Shown: positions 9,173 through 20,886 of the stretch, one piece after another
How positions within the stretch are numbered: the first letter of the stretch is position 1
Layout: each line of letters starts with the position of its first letter
Source: Streptomyces canus
GTDB taxonomy: Bacteria; Actinomycetota; Actinomycetes; Streptomycetales; Streptomycetaceae
Length of the DNA: 64,000 nt
Assembly: GCF_041435015.1 (NCBI RefSeq)
Contig: NZ_CP107989.1
Coordinates: 8,308,001-8,372,000 of the forward strand
Reading direction: 5' to 3'
Notes under the pieces: generated by a model
What the model saw: only the letters and a program-made list of their open reading frames with translations
Told to the model about the DNA's origin: nothing
Databases searched by the model: none
Position numbers and translations under genes: made by a program

Positions 9173-10279
9173 ATGTCGAAACTCGGCAATCTCGGCGCCC
9201 GACTGCACCGTGGCGAGATCAGCTACGACTTCATCGGTCACCGCAAGCTCTGGTACGGCATCTCGATCCTGATCACCATCACGGCGATCCTGGGCCTCGC
9301 GGTACGCGGCCTCAACATGGGCATCGACTTCCAGGGCGGCGCGGTCTTCACCACCGAGAAGACCAGCGTCTCGGTCTCCCAGGCCGAGGACTTCGCGAAG
9401 GAGGCCTCCGGCCACGACGCCGTCGTGCAGAAGCTCGGCAACAACACGCTGCGCATCCAGATCGCCGGCATGGACACCAAGCAGTCCGACCAGATCAAGA
9501 CGGACCTGGCCAAGGACTTCAAGGTCGACCCGGAGACCATCGCCGCCGACCTGGTCGGACCCAGCTGGGGCGACCAGATCGCCAACAAGGCCTGGCAGGG
9601 TCTGGCGATCTTCATGGTCCTCGTCGTGATCTATCTGGCGATCGCCTTCGAATGGCGCATGGCCATCGCGGCGCTCGTCGCCCTGATCCACGACATCACC
9701 ATCACCGTCGGCATCTACGCCCTCGTCGGCTTCGAGGTCACGCCGGGCACGGTGATCGGTCTGCTGACCATCCTCGGTTACTCGCTCTACGACACGGTGG
9801 TCGTCTTCGACTCCCTCAAGGAGCAGACCAAGGACATCACCAAGCAGAACCGCTGGACCTACAGCGACATCGCCAACCGCTCGATCAACGGCACCCTGGT
9901 CCGTTCGATCAACACCACGGTGGTCGCGCTGCTTCCGGTGGCGGGTCTGCTGTTCATCGGTGGCGGTTTCCTCGGCGCGGGCACGCTCAACGACATCTCG
10001 CTGTCGCTGTTCGTCGGTCTCGCCGCCGGTGCGTACTCCTCGATCTTCATCGCCACACCGCTCGTCGCCGACCTCAAGGAGCGCGAGCCGGCGATGAAGG
10101 CCCTCAGGAAGCGGGTCCTGGCCAAGCGTGCCCAGGCGTCCGTCGAGGAGGAGGTGGCCGACGCGCGTCCCGTCTCCGACGATCCGGACGACGACGCCGC
10201 CCCCGCGGTCGTCGGTCCGCGCACCCAGCCCGCGTCCCGGGGCCGGGGCCGTGGCCGTCCTTCGGGGAAGCGCCGATGA
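9173..10279 (+). CDS. secF: Protein translocase subunit SecF
   Basis: 368 residues with the six-TM RND half topology. Seen: YDFIGHRKLWYGISILI (TM1), GIDFQGGAVFTTE (the SecF counterpart of the SecD D-x-x-GG motif), LTILGYSLYDTVVVFDSLKE in TM4, and a basic Arg/Gly/Pro-rich C-terminal tail. ATG 9173 is chosen because AAGGAGG at 9159-9165 lies 7 bp upstream; a GTG at 9167 overlapping the secD stop is too close to that Shine-Dalgarno. The stop overlaps the apt start (ATGA). Confidence 0.95.
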   Translation: MSKLGNLGARLHRGEISYDFIGHRKLWYGISILITITAILGLAVRGLNMGIDFQGGAVFTTEKTSVSVSQAEDFAKEASGHDAVVQKLGNNTLRIQIAGMDTKQSDQIKTDLAKDFKVDPETIAADLVGPSWGDQIANKAWQGLAIFMVLVVIYLAIAFEWRMAIAALVALIHDITITVGIYALVGFEVTPGTVIGLLTILGYSLYDTVVVFDSLKEQTKDITKQNRWTYSDIANRSINGTLVRSINTTVVALLPVAGLLFIGGGFLGAGTLNDISLSLFVGLAAGAYSSIFIATPLVADLKEREPAMKALRKRVLAKRAQASVEEEVADARPVSDDPDDDAAPAVVGPRTQPASRGRGRGRPSGKRR

Positions 10280-10824
10280 CCGAACTCACCGACATCACGG
10301 CGTTGCTGCTCAGCCGTATCCGTGATGTGGCCGACTATCCGGAGCCGGGGGTGATGTTCAAGGACATCACTCCGCTCCTGGCGGACCCTGCGGCGTTCTC
10401 GGCGCTCACCGACGCTCTGGCGGTGGTCGCGGCGAACACCGGCGCCACGAAGGTCGTCGGCCTGGAGGCCCGGGGCTTCATCCTCGGCGCCCCGGTCGCG
10501 ATCCGCGCGGGCCTCGGCTTCATCCCCGTCCGCAAGGCGGGCAAGCTCCCCGGGGCGACCCTCAGCCAGGCGTACGACCTGGAGTACGGCTCGGCGGAGA
10601 TCGAGGTGCACGCGGAGGATCTGTCCGCCGACGACCGCATCCTGATCGTCGACGACGTCCTGGCCACCGGCGGCACCGCCGAGGCCTCGATCGAGCTGAT
10701 CCGCCGGGCGGGCGCCGAGGTCGCCGGCCTCGCGGTCCTGATGGAACTGGGCTTCCTGGGCGGCCGGGCCCGCCTGGAGCCGGCCCTGGCCGGAGCCCCC
10801 CTGGAGTCACTCCTCAAGGTTTGA
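10276..10824 (+). CDS. apt: Adenine phosphoribosyltransferase
   Basis: 182 residues, converts adenine and PRPP to AMP (purine salvage). Seen: YPEPGVMFKDITPLLAD near the N terminus, GLEARGFILGAPVAI, and the PRPP-binding loop ILIVDDVLATGGTAEA. It overlaps secF by 4 bp and is followed by a strong terminator. The secDF-apt-relA order is common in actinobacteria. No (p)ppGpp link can be read from sequence, although PRT enzymes are known alarmone targets. Confidence 0.96.
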   Translation: MTELTDITALLLSRIRDVADYPEPGVMFKDITPLLADPAAFSALTDALAVVAANTGATKVVGLEARGFILGAPVAIRAGLGFIPVRKAGKLPGATLSQAYDLEYGSAEIEVHAEDLSADDRILIVDDVLATGGTAEASIELIRRAGAEVAGLAVLMELGFLGGRARLEPALAGAPLESLLKV

Positions 10825-10838
10825 CCCACACCCCCGCA

Positions 10839-10872
10839 CGAACGGCCGTCCCCCTTCGGGGACGGCCGTTCG
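10839..10872 (+). terminator. Rho-independent-type terminator after apt
   Basis: Perfect 15-bp stem (10839-10853 with 10858-10872) with a CTTC tetraloop, 15 bp after the apt stop. It separates apt from relA. Confidence 0.85.
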
Positions 10873-11251
10873 CATGTGAACGAGGAGCGAGTGGAGCCAC
10901 GCGGCTTCTGTGCGAGCCGAGAAGCACTCACCACCTTCAGGCCCTTCAGGAACGCTCACGCCGGTGAAATCCTCGCCCGTCCCCACCGCCCAGGACCCAC
11001 GCGCCCACCCCGCCCCCGCGGATCCACTCGCTTCGGCCCGGCCTCCCCGCCATCCGCAGGCCACCCACGGGTCCCGCGCCGCACACCTCCACGCCACCCT
11101 CAGGAATCACGCGGCAGCCCCTCTTGTTGCACGTGTAGACGTCTCTCACATCGGGCTGAAGGCGATCCCGGGGCGCGGGATCGCTACCATGGGGTCTCCG
11201 GAGCCTGACCCGGGGACCCGGATCGACCCGGATCGCGCACGAGGAGTCCTC
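10873..11251. other. Intergenic region upstream of relA
   Basis: 379 bp without a convincing gene. The frame of relA stays open upstream, but that extension is Pro/Ser/His-rich and unconserved in character. The only structure I see is the inverted repeat and possible -10 element at 11162-11190, described separately. Confidence 0.6.
11162..11190 (+). promoter_or_regulatory. Inverted repeat and -10-like element upstream of relA
   Basis: A perfect 9-bp inverted repeat (11162-11170 and 11176-11184, 5-nt spacer) is directly followed by TACCAT at 11185-11190, a plausible -10 hexamer. The repeat would fill the promoter spacer, where an operator would block RNA polymerase. No good -35 is visible, so the promoter call is weak. 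Confidence 0.4.
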
Positions 11252-13786
<2,535 letters not shown>

Positions 13787-13794
13787 AAGACACG

Positions 13795-13831
13795 GGAAAG
13801 GGCCCCGCACCCACGGTGCGGGGCCCTTTCC
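13795..13831. terminator. Bidirectional terminator between relA and the DUF349 gene
   Basis: Perfect 17-bp stem (13795-13811 with 13815-13831) and a 3-nt loop, between two convergent genes. It likely serves both. Confidence 0.88.
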
Positions 13832-13840
13832 GATACGGCC

Positions 13841-15070
13841 TCAGCCGCCGAACTCCTGGAGACCCTTGAGCGCCTGGTCCAGGAGCGCCTGGCGGCCCTC
13901 CAGCTCACGCTCCAGCTTGTCGGCCCTGGCGTTGTTGCCCTGGGCGCGTGCCTGGTCGATCTGGCCCCTGAGCTTGTCCACAGCGGCCTGGAGCTGGCCG
14001 GTCAGACCCGCGGCACGCGCGCGTGCCTCCGGGTTGGTCCGGCGCCACTCGGTCTCCTCGGCCTCCTGGAGGGCGCGCTCGACGGTGTGCATCCGGCCCT
14101 CGACCTTAGGACGGGCGTCCCGAGGGACGTGACCGATGGCCTCCCAGCGCTCGTTGATCGCGCGGAAGGCGGCGCGTGCGCTCTTCAGGTCGCCGATCGG
14201 CAGGAGCTTCTCGGCCTCCTCGGCCAGCTCCTCCTTCAGCTTGAGGTTCTCGGTCTGCTCGGCGTCCCGCTCGGCGAAGACCGAGCTGCGGGCGGCGAAG
14301 AACACGTCCTGGGCGCCGCGGAAGCGGTTCCACAGGTCGTCCTCGTGCTCGCGCTGGGCGCGGCCGGCCGCCTTCCACTCGGCCATCAGCTCGCGGTAGC
14401 GCGCGGCCGTCGGACCCCAGTCCGTCGACCCGGACAGTGCCTCGGCCTCGCCGACCAGGCGCTCCTTGGTCCTGCGGGCGTCCTCGCGCTGCGCGTCCAG
14501 CGACGCGAAGTGGGCCTTGCGGCGCTTGGAGAACGCCGAGCGCGCGTGCGAGAAGCGGTGCCACAGCTCGTCGTCCGACTTGCGGTCCAGGCGCGGCAGA
14601 CCCTTCCAGGTGTCCACCAGCGCGCGCAGCCGCTCACCGGCGGCCCGCCACTGGTCGGACTGGGCCAGCTCCTCCGCCTCGACGACCAGCGCCTCCTTGG
14701 CGTGCCGGGCCTCGTCGGACTGCTTCGCGCGCTGCTGCTTGCGCTCCTCGCGGCGCTTGTCGACGGTCTCCACGAGCTTGTCCAACCGCACCTTGAGCGC
14801 GTCCAGGTCGCCGACCGCGTGATGCGCGTCGACCTGCTCGCGGATGTGGTCGATGGCCGCCTGAGCGTCCTTCGCCGACAGGTCGGTGGTCTTCACTCGC
14901 TTCTCGAGGAGGCCGATCTCGACAACCAGGCCCTCGTACTTGCGCTCGAAGTAGGCCAGGGCTTCCTCGGGGGAGCCGGCCTGCCAGGAACCGACGACCT
15001 GCTCGCCGTCGGCCGTACGCACGTACACGGTCCCCGTCTCGTCGACGCGGCCCCACGGGTCGCTGCTCAC
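13841..15070 (-). CDS. DUF349 domain-containing protein
   Basis: 409 residues from GTG 15070. Predicted soluble and almost wholly alpha-helical, rich in Glu, Arg and Ala. Three tandem DUF349 repeats are visible by the pattern W-x3-G ... DELWHRF-x2-AR-x-AF-x3-R, followed by EDDLWNRFRGAQDVFFAARS and a third, weaker one ending in VEGRMHTVERAL. The C terminus is a coiled-coil-like stretch (QLQAAVDKLRGQIDQARAQG). The molecular role of DUF349 proteins is not established. It lies downstream of the cyclophilin gene on the same strand and converges on relA. Confidence 0.88.
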   Translation of the reverse strand: MSSDPWGRVDETGTVYVRTADGEQVVGSWQAGSPEEALAYFERKYEGLVVEIGLLEKRVKTTDLSAKDAQAAIDHIREQVDAHHAVGDLDALKVRLDKLVETVDKRREERKQQRAKQSDEARHAKEALVVEAEELAQSDQWRAAGERLRALVDTWKGLPRLDRKSDDELWHRFSHARSAFSKRRKAHFASLDAQREDARRTKERLVGEAEALSGSTDWGPTAARYRELMAEWKAAGRAQREHEDDLWNRFRGAQDVFFAARSSVFAERDAEQTENLKLKEELAEEAEKLLPIGDLKSARAAFRAINERWEAIGHVPRDARPKVEGRMHTVERALQEAEETEWRRTNPEARARAAGLTGQLQAAVDKLRGQIDQARAQGNNARADKLERELEGRQALLDQALKGLQEFGG

Positions 15071-15202
15071 AGCGCCTCCTCCACATGATGCCGAGAGGCT
15101 TCAGCGCCCCCGGGCATCGTCCACAGTTTCGTCACGGCCAACATAGGCGACCGGCGGGTTGCCTGTCCGCATCCCGCGCGACCGAAATTTCGCACTTGGC
15201 GG

Positions 15203-16021
15203 TCAGGATTTGGTGACCGTCGCCTTGTTGATCACGACGGTCGCGTTCGGCGCGCCGTCGCCCGCGCCGGTGCTCTCACCGGCCGCGGCGATCTTCTTCA
15301 GCACCTTCATACCGGATTCCGAGATGGTGCCGAACGGGGTGTAGCTCGGGGGCAGCTGGCTGTCCTGGTAGACGAGGAAGAACTGGCTCCCACCGGTGTG
15401 CGCCTGCCCCGTGTTCGCCATCGCGACGGTGCCCGCCGGGTAGACGTTGCTCTTGAGGCTCTTGTCCTTCAGGTTCTCGTCCGGGATGGTGTAGCCCGGT
15501 CCGCCGCTGCCGGAGCCCGTCGGGTCGCCGCACTGCAGGACATAGATGCCGTTGGTGGTGAGCCGGTGGCACTTGGTGTGGTCGAAGAAGCCCTTGTTCG
15601 CCAGGAAGTCGAACGAGTTCGCCGTGTGCGGGGCCGCCGACGCCTTCAGCGCGATGTCGATCTCACCGCAGGTCGTGGCGAGGCCAAGGGTGTACTTCGC
15701 CGACTTGTCGATGGACATCGCCGGCTCCTTCTTCCAGGTCTCCGTCTTGACCTTGCCGGCGGCGGGCTTGTCGCACGGGTCCGGCGCCTTGCTGGTCGGC
15801 GCCGCGCTGGGAGTGGTCTCCGCGCTCGCGCTGGCCTTGTCGTCGTCCTTCATGACCCCGGACGTGTAGAGCGCCAGGCTGCCCACCAGGATCACGCCGA
15901 GCACCGACGCGATCACAGAGTTGCGTACACGGGCCTTGCGGCGCGCGGCCGTGCGCCGCTGCTGCTGCCGCAAGAACTTCTCCCGCGCGAGCTGCCGCTT
16001 CCGCTGTTCCTGGGTGACCAC
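15203..16021 (-). CDS. Membrane-anchored cyclophilin-type peptidyl-prolyl isomerase
   Basis: 272 residues. A strongly basic N terminus (about 32 residues, with QREKFLRQQQ-like composition) is followed by one TM helix (SVIASVLGVILVGSLALYTS, residues about 35-54), a Ser/Ala/Thr linker, and a cyclophilin domain from about residue 105. Active-site blocks are present in diverged form: FFDHTKCHRLTTNGIYVLQC, GTVAMANTGQAHTGGSQFF and the substrate-binding YTPFGTI. The domain is on the outer face by topology, suggesting folding of secreted proteins. GTG 16021 is the start; GAGAGAA lies just upstream. The Cys residues (TCGEID, TKCHRL, LQCGD) could form extracytoplasmic disulfides. Confidence 0.9.
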   Translation of the reverse strand: MVTQEQRKRQLAREKFLRQQQRRTAARRKARVRNSVIASVLGVILVGSLALYTSGVMKDDDKASASAETTPSAAPTSKAPDPCDKPAAGKVKTETWKKEPAMSIDKSAKYTLGLATTCGEIDIALKASAAPHTANSFDFLANKGFFDHTKCHRLTTNGIYVLQCGDPTGSGSGGPGYTIPDENLKDKSLKSNVYPAGTVAMANTGQAHTGGSQFFLVYQDSQLPPSYTPFGTISESGMKVLKKIAAAGESTGAGDGAPNATVVINKATVTKS

Positions 16022-16136
16022 GGGGTTCTCTCCTCATGCGTCTCGTCCGCCGACCGGTACGCATGCGTCCTATGAACCGACCGCCTGCGTGTGCCCCGTA
16101 CCGTATATGGGTTCGCTGAGGAATCGGCAGCGCCGG

Positions 16137-16142
16137 TAGGCT
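16137..16142 (+). promoter_or_regulatory. Putative -10 element for the MBL hydrolase gene
   Basis: TAGGCT at 16137-16142, giving a leader of about 50 nt to GTG 16202. The -35 is weak. Confidence 0.3.
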
Positions 16143-16201
16143 CTGACCACTGGGGCAGCCGCCCGGAAGACCGCCCGTATCTAGACAAACCGAGGACGAT
16201 C

Positions 16202-16909
16202 GTGCTCATTGCCGGGTTCCCCGCCGGGGCCTGGGGGACGAACTGTTATCTCGTCGCCCCCGCCGCCGGTGAGGAGTGCGTGATCATCGACCCGGGCCAC
16301 CAGGCCGCCGAGGGAGTCGAGGAGACGCTGAAGAAGCATCGGCTCAAGCCCGTCGCCGTCGTCCTCACCCACGGCCACATCGACCACGTGGCCTCGGTCG
16401 TCCCGGTGTGCGGCGCGCACGGCGTACCGGCGTGGATCCACCCCGAGGACCGCTACATGATGAAGGACCCGACGATGGGTCTCGGGCGTTCCATCGGGAT
16501 GCCGCTCATGGGCGAGATCACCGTGGGCGAGCCGGACGACGTCAAGGAGCTGACCGACGGCGCGAAGCTGGAGCTCGCGGGCCTGGAGCTGTCCGTCGCG
16601 CACGCGCCGGGCCATACCAAGGGGTCGGTGACCTTCCGGATGCCGGAGACCGCGGAGATCCCTTCCGTGTTCTTCTCCGGGGATCTGCTCTTCGCCGGCT
16701 CCATCGGACGCACCGACCTGCCCGGCGGTGACATGGCCGAGATGCTCGACTCGCTGGCCCGCGTGTGCCTGCCGCTCGACGACTCGACCGTGGTGCTGTC
16801 CGGCCACGGCCCCCAGACGACCATCGGCCAGGAGCGCGCCACCAACCCGTATCTGCGGGACGTGGCCGCGGGCCAGGGAGCCTCCGAGGCTCCCCGACGA
16901 GGAATGTGA
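16202..16909 (+). CDS. MBL-fold metallo-hydrolase (glyoxalase II-like)
   Basis: 235 residues from GTG 16202, which has AGGAC upstream and gives the N terminus [17 protein letters not shown]. The in-frame extension further upstream is not conserved in character. Seen: the metal motif LTHGHIDHV (H-x-H-x-D-H), a later His in APGHTKGSV, the bridging Asp in [14 protein letters not shown], and the final His in [12 protein letters not shown]. This set fits the YcbL/glyoxalase II-like group, which hydrolyses thioester-type or related small substrates. The substrate is not known here. hisS begins 11 bp after its stop. Confidence 0.92.
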   Translation: MLIAGFPAGAWGTNCYLVAPAAGEECVIIDPGHQAAEGVEETLKKHRLKPVAVVLTHGHIDHVASVVPVCGAHGVPAWIHPEDRYMMKDPTMGLGRSIGMPLMGEITVGEPDDVKELTDGAKLELAGLELSVAHAPGHTKGSVTFRMPETAEIPSVFFSGDLLFAGSIGRTDLPGGDMAEMLDSLARVCLPLDDSTVVLSGHGPQTTIGQERATNPYLRDVAAGQGASEAPRRGM

Positions 16910-16920
16910 CAAGAGACTTC

Positions 16921-18183
16921 GTGAGCACCTTTCAGGCCCCCAAGGGCACGTACGACCTGATCCCGCCGGACAGCGCCAAGTACCTGGCCGTCCGGGAGGC
17001 GATCGCCGCTCCGCTGCGCACGTCGGGCTACGGATACATCGAGACGCCCGGCTTCGAGAGCGTCGAGCTGTTCGCGCGCGGGGTCGGTGAGTCCACCGAC
17101 ATCGTCACCAAGGAGATGTACGCCTTCGAGACCAAGGGCGGCACCAAGCTGGCGCTGCGCCCCGAGGGCACGGCCTCCGTGCTGCGTGCGGCGCTGGAGG
17201 CCAACCTGCACAAGCTCGGCAACCTGCCGGTCAAGCTCTGGTACTCCGGCTCGTACTACCGCTACGAGCGTCCGCAGAAGGGCCGCTACCGGCACTTCTC
17301 GCAGGTCGGTGCCGAGGCGATCGGCGCGGAGGACCCGGCGCTCGACGCCGAGCTGATCATCCTGGCCGACCAGGCGTACCGCTCGCTGGGCCTCAGGAAC
17401 TTCCGCATCCTGCTCAACAGCCTGGGCGACAAGGAGTGCCGTCCGGTGTACCGGGCCGCGCTCCAGGACTTCCTGCGCGGCCTGGACCTCGACGAGGACA
17501 CGCTCCGCCGCGCCGAGATCAACCCCCTGCGCGTCCTCGACGACAAGCGGGAGTCGGTGCAGAAGCAGCTCGGGGACGCCCCGCTGCTGCGCGACTACCT
17601 CTGCGACGCCTGCAAGGCGTACCACGAGGAGGTCCGCGAGCTGATCACAGCGGCGGGCGTGGTCTTCGAGGACGACCCGAAGCTGGTGCGCGGCCTCGAC
17701 TACTACACCCGTACGACCTTCGAGTTCGTCCACGAGGGCCTGGGCTCCCAGTCCGCGGTGGGCGGCGGTGGCCGCTACGACGGCCTGTCGGAGATGATCG
17801 GCGGCCCGGCCCTCCCGTCCGTGGGCTGGGCGCTGGGCGTCGACCGCACGGTCCTCGCCCTGGAGGCGGAGGGCGTCGAGCTCGAACTCCCCTCGACGAC
17901 CAGTGTGTTCGCGGTTCCGCTGGGGGAGGAGGCCCGCCGGATCCTGTTCACCAAGGTCACCGAACTCCGCAAGGTGGGCATCGCGGCGGACTTCTGCTAC
18001 GGCGCCAAGGGCCTCAAGGGCGCCATGAAGAACGCCAACCGCAGCGGCGCCCGCTACACGATCGTCGCCGGCGAACGCGACCTCGCCGAGGGCGTCGTAC
18101 AGCTAAAGGACATGGAGTCCGGGGAGCAGTCGGCGATCGGGGTCAACGAGATCGTGGCCGAGCTGGAGTCACGCCTGGGCTGA
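16921..18183 (+). CDS. hisS: Histidyl-tRNA synthetase
   Basis: 420 residues, class IIa aminoacyl-tRNA synthetase. Seen: [16 protein letters not shown] at the N terminus, [14 protein letters not shown], motif 2 [19 protein letters not shown], the histidine-binding signature [13 protein letters not shown], motif 3 [15 protein letters not shown], and a C-terminal anticodon-binding domain. GTG 16921 matches the family N terminus ([11 protein letters not shown]). A GTG at 16906 overlapping the upstream stop would add five residues and is less likely. Confidence 0.97.
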   Translation: MSTFQAPKGTYDLIPPDSAKYLAVREAIAAPLRTSGYGYIETPGFESVELFARGVGESTDIVTKEMYAFETKGGTKLALRPEGTASVLRAALEANLHKLGNLPVKLWYSGSYYRYERPQKGRYRHFSQVGAEAIGAEDPALDAELIILADQAYRSLGLRNFRILLNSLGDKECRPVYRAALQDFLRGLDLDEDTLRRAEINPLRVLDDKRESVQKQLGDAPLLRDYLCDACKAYHEEVRELITAAGVVFEDDPKLVRGLDYYTRTTFEFVHEGLGSQSAVGGGGRYDGLSEMIGGPALPSVGWALGVDRTVLALEAEGVELELPSTTSVFAVPLGEEARRILFTKVTELRKVGIAADFCYGAKGLKGAMKNANRSGARYTIVAGERDLAEGVVQLKDMESGEQSAIGVNEIVAELESRLG

Positions 18184-18190
18184 GCGCGAC

Positions 18191-18231
18191 GGAGTGAGGG
18201 GGACGAGTTCCCTCACGAGCCCCCTCACTCC
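18191..18231. terminator. Bidirectional terminator between hisS and the response regulator
   Basis: Perfect 12-bp stem (18191-18202 with 18220-18231) with a 17-nt loop, between convergent genes. Its right arm overlaps the stop codon of the response regulator gene. Confidence 0.75.
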
Positions 18232-18848
18232 AACAGCCCGAACCGCATGGCGCTCGTCACCGCTGCCGTCCGGTCGTCCACTCCCAACTTGGCGAAGACG
18301 CGCAGGAGATGGGTCTTCACCGTCGACTCGCCGATGTACAGCCTGCGGCCGATCTCCGCGTTCGTGCAGCCCTCCGCCACCAGACGCAGCACCGCTGTCT
18401 CGCGCTCCGAGAGCCGGGGCCGTTCCGGCCTGGTGCGCAGCTGGTCGACCAGGCGGGCCGCGACGGTCGGCGCCAGGACCGTCTCGCCTCGGGCTGCGGC
18501 CCGTACGGAATCCGCCAGTTCACCCCGCGGCAGGTCCTTGAGCAGATAGCCGGCGGCGCCAGCCTCCACGGCCCGCAGGATGTCCCGGTCCGTCTCGTAC
18601 GTCGTCAGGACGATCACCCGGCAGGGCAGCCCCGCCTCCGTCATCCGTACGATCGACTCCACGCCCGAGCCGCCCGGCATCCGTAGGTCCATCAGCACGA
18701 TGTCGGGCCGGAGTTCGGCCGCCAGCGCCTCCGCCTGCGGTCCGCTGGACGCGTCCGCGATCACCTCCAGGTCCGGTTCCGCGCTCAGCATCGCCCGCAG
18801 GCCCTCCCGCACGACCGGGTGGTCGTCGGCCAGGATGATCCGGATCAT
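18225..18848 (-). CDS. NarL/LuxR-family response regulator
   Basis: 207 residues. Receiver domain with the acidic pocket (LADDHPVVREGL), phospho-acceptor Asp54 in DIVLMDLRMPGG, the Thr in VIVLTTYETD and Lys in YLLKDLPRGEL. A C-terminal LuxR-type HTH follows (LSERETAVLRLVAEGCTNAE ... VKTHLLRVFAKLGVDDRTAAV). Its start overlaps the stop of the histidine kinase gene (18845-18848), so it is the last gene of the ATPase-permease-kinase-regulator cassette. The target is probably its own cassette, by inference from context. Confidence 0.95.
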   Translation of the reverse strand: MIRIILADDHPVVREGLRAMLSAEPDLEVIADASSGPQAEALAAELRPDIVLMDLRMPGGSGVESIVRMTEAGLPCRVIVLTTYETDRDILRAVEAGAAGYLLKDLPRGELADSVRAAARGETVLAPTVAARLVDQLRTRPERPRLSERETAVLRLVAEGCTNAEIGRRLYIGESTVKTHLLRVFAKLGVDDRTAAVTSAMRFGLLE

Positions 18849-20044
18849 GAACAGCTCCTCGGAGGCGGCACGGGCAGGCGAACGGTGACCCTGGTGCCGC
18901 CGCCGGGCGCGCTGTGCACCCGCACCGTCCCGCCGACCTCGGTGGCGCGGGCACGGAGCCCCGCCAGACCGTAGCCGTCACAGGCGGCCCCCGGGTCGAA
19001 GCCGTGACCGTCGTCCCGTACGGACAGGGTGAGGCTCTCGTCGGCATAGTCGAGGTCGATGGTCACGGTCGCCGAACTCCCCGCGTGCTTACGGCAGTTC
19101 GTCAGCGCTTCCTGGCAGGAGCGCAGAGCGACGACCTCGGCGCCCGCGGGCAGCGGACGGACCTGGCCGGTCACGGCGAGCTTCGCGGAGTGCCGGGCCG
19201 TCAGCCGGAACAGGGCGTCCGGCAGCGTGGCGCCGTCCAGGTCGGCGGGGGTGCCGTCGGTGACCAGGGCCCGTGCCTCGGCGAGGTTCAGCCGGGCCGT
19301 CTCGTCCATCAGGGCCAGATGACGGCGGGCCTGCGGCATGTCGTAGTCGAGCTCGGCCTCGACGGCCTGGATCAGCATCAGCAGGCTGGTGAAGCCCTGG
19401 GCGAGGGTGTCGTGGATCTCCCGGGCCATCCGCTGCCGCTCGGTCAGCGCCCCGTGTGCCGCGGACAGCCGCGAGACCTCGTGCCGGCTCGTGTCCAACT
19501 CGGCGATCAGAGCCGCCCGTTCCTGGCTCTGCTCGATGATCCGGATGACATAGCTGCCGACGGCCACCGAGAAGACCAGGGTGACGACGGCGAACAGGCC
19601 GTTGAAGAAGACGTCCTGCTCGCTCGGCCGCCACAGCAGCGCCCAGCCCGCCACGGGGGCGAGATTGATCACCGCCACGGCGGTCGGAGCCCACCGCATC
19701 CGCAGCGTCATGAAGCACTGGGGGACGAGAGCGAAGGTCATCAGCCGGGTCTCGCCGACCAGGATCGCCGACGGCAGGAACAGCGCCATCATCGCGCCGA
19801 GGTAGACGAGAGCCTTGCGCGCGTCGGGCGGATCCTGCCGGAGCAGGGGACGCCCGACCCGTACGAAGAGCGGGACCAGCGGGACCAGCAACGCCGCCGC
19901 CGTGACGCGGACCGGCCACCCGGGGTGCCCCGCGCCCAGCACGAACACCAGGGTGGCCAGCCAGATCAGCGCGAAGTAGGTGTCCCAGAGCCGGAAGGAA
20001 CGGTCCCACGAGTACGCGCCCACGGCGTCGGCCGGAGCGGTCAT
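18845..20044 (-). CDS. HisKA_3 sensor histidine kinase
   Basis: 399 residues. About five predicted membrane segments in the first 160 residues (for example WDTYFALIWLATLVFVLGA and GLFAVVTLVFSVAVGSYVI) with little extracytoplasmic sequence, so it is an intramembrane-sensing type. The dimerisation/phosphoacceptor helix has the His in RMAREIHDTLAQG (near residue 210). The ATPase domain has the N box CQEALTNCRKHA, G1 VRDDGHGFDPG and G2 GYGLAGLRARATEVGG. ATG 20044 overlaps the permease stop and its own stop overlaps the regulator start, so expression is tightly coupled. Intramembrane-sensing kinases next to ABC exporters often respond to cell-envelope antibiotics. Confidence 0.93.
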   Translation of the reverse strand: MTAPADAVGAYSWDRSFRLWDTYFALIWLATLVFVLGAGHPGWPVRVTAAALLVPLVPLFVRVGRPLLRQDPPDARKALVYLGAMMALFLPSAILVGETRLMTFALVPQCFMTLRMRWAPTAVAVINLAPVAGWALLWRPSEQDVFFNGLFAVVTLVFSVAVGSYVIRIIEQSQERAALIAELDTSRHEVSRLSAAHGALTERQRMAREIHDTLAQGFTSLLMLIQAVEAELDYDMPQARRHLALMDETARLNLAEARALVTDGTPADLDGATLPDALFRLTARHSAKLAVTGQVRPLPAGAEVVALRSCQEALTNCRKHAGSSATVTIDLDYADESLTLSVRDDGHGFDPGAACDGYGLAGLRARATEVGGTVRVHSAPGGGTRVTVRLPVPPPRSCS

Positions 20045-20886
20045 CCGTCGCGCCGGTTCTTCCACCGGAAGGTCAGCAGACACAGCAGCAATCCTCCGAC
20101 GCACCACGCCCCCAGCACCAGGGCGGTGCGCCCGAACTCCCAGCCGCCGGCCTGCTCCAGGACCTGCGCCGAGTCCGGCAGGAACACCCCGCGCAGCCCC
20201 TGGCACATCCACTTCAGGGGGAACAGCGCGCCGATGTTCAGCATCCAGTCCGGGATCGTGTCGATCGAGATGTACACCCCGGAGATGAACTGGAGGACCA
20301 GGAAGGGCAGGACGACCACGGAGCTCGCGCTCTTGCTGGACTTGGGCACCGAACTGATCGCGATGCCGAGCAGCGCGCACCCCGTGAGACCGAGCACGAA
20401 GATCCAGGCGAACGCGAACCATTTGCCGGCGTCCGACGGCAGCTCGACGTCGTACAGCGTGGTGCCGACGAGCAACAGGAGCGCCGTCTCCAGGATGCCG
20501 GTGAACAGAACCAGCCAGATCTTGCCGAGAAAGTACGCCGCCGGCGGCATCGGGGTCCCGCGCAGCCTGCGCAGCATCTTCTCGTCCCGCTCGACGGCGA
20601 TCGAGATGCCGAGCGACTGGAAACTCGTCGACATGATGCCGGCGGCCATCATCGCCGGCACGTACAACTGCGAGGCCTTGATGCCGGCCCCCTCCACGTC
20701 GTCGCTGAAGATCGACGCGAACAGGAACAGGAAGACCACCGGAAAGGCGAAGGTGAACACCACCTGGTCGCGCTGGCGGAAGAACTGCCTGATCTCCAGG
20801 GCGCCCCGCCTCAGTCCGAGCCCCCAGACTCCGGGCAGCCTCGCGGTACGAGCATCGGTCCGGGACCGTACGGCGGTCGTGGTCAT
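20041..20886 (-). CDS. ABC-2 type transporter permease
   Basis: 281 residues with about six TM helices (for example VVFTFAFPVVFLFLFASIF, WLVLFTGILETALLLLVG, FIWIFVLGLTG-like and the final LVLGAWCVGGLLLCLLTF). The cytoplasmic stretch VERDEKMLRRLRGTPMPPAAYFLGK is typical of DrrB/ABC-2 drug exporter permeases. It is the membrane partner of the ATPase encoded just upstream, whose stop overlaps its start (20883-20886). The substrate is unknown; antibiotic or lipid export is likely from the family. Confidence 0.92.
   Translation of the reverse strand: MTTTAVRSRTDARTARLPGVWGLGLRRGALEIRQFFRQRDQVVFTFAFPVVFLFLFASIFSDDVEGAGIKASQLYVPAMMAAGIMSTSFQSLGISIAVERDEKMLRRLRGTPMPPAAYFLGKIWLVLFTGILETALLLLVGTTLYDVELPSDAGKWFAFAWIFVLGLTGCALLGIAISSVPKSSKSASSVVVLPFLVLQFISGVYISIDTIPDWMLNIGALFPLKWMCQGLRGVFLPDSAQVLEQAGGWEFGRTALVLGAWCVGGLLLCLLTFRWKNRRDG

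Noticed and set aside
10910..11251. N-terminal extension of relA
   Set aside because: The frame is open but the sequence is Pro/Ser/His-rich and the TTG at 11252 has a well placed Shine-Dalgarno and the expected N terminus.
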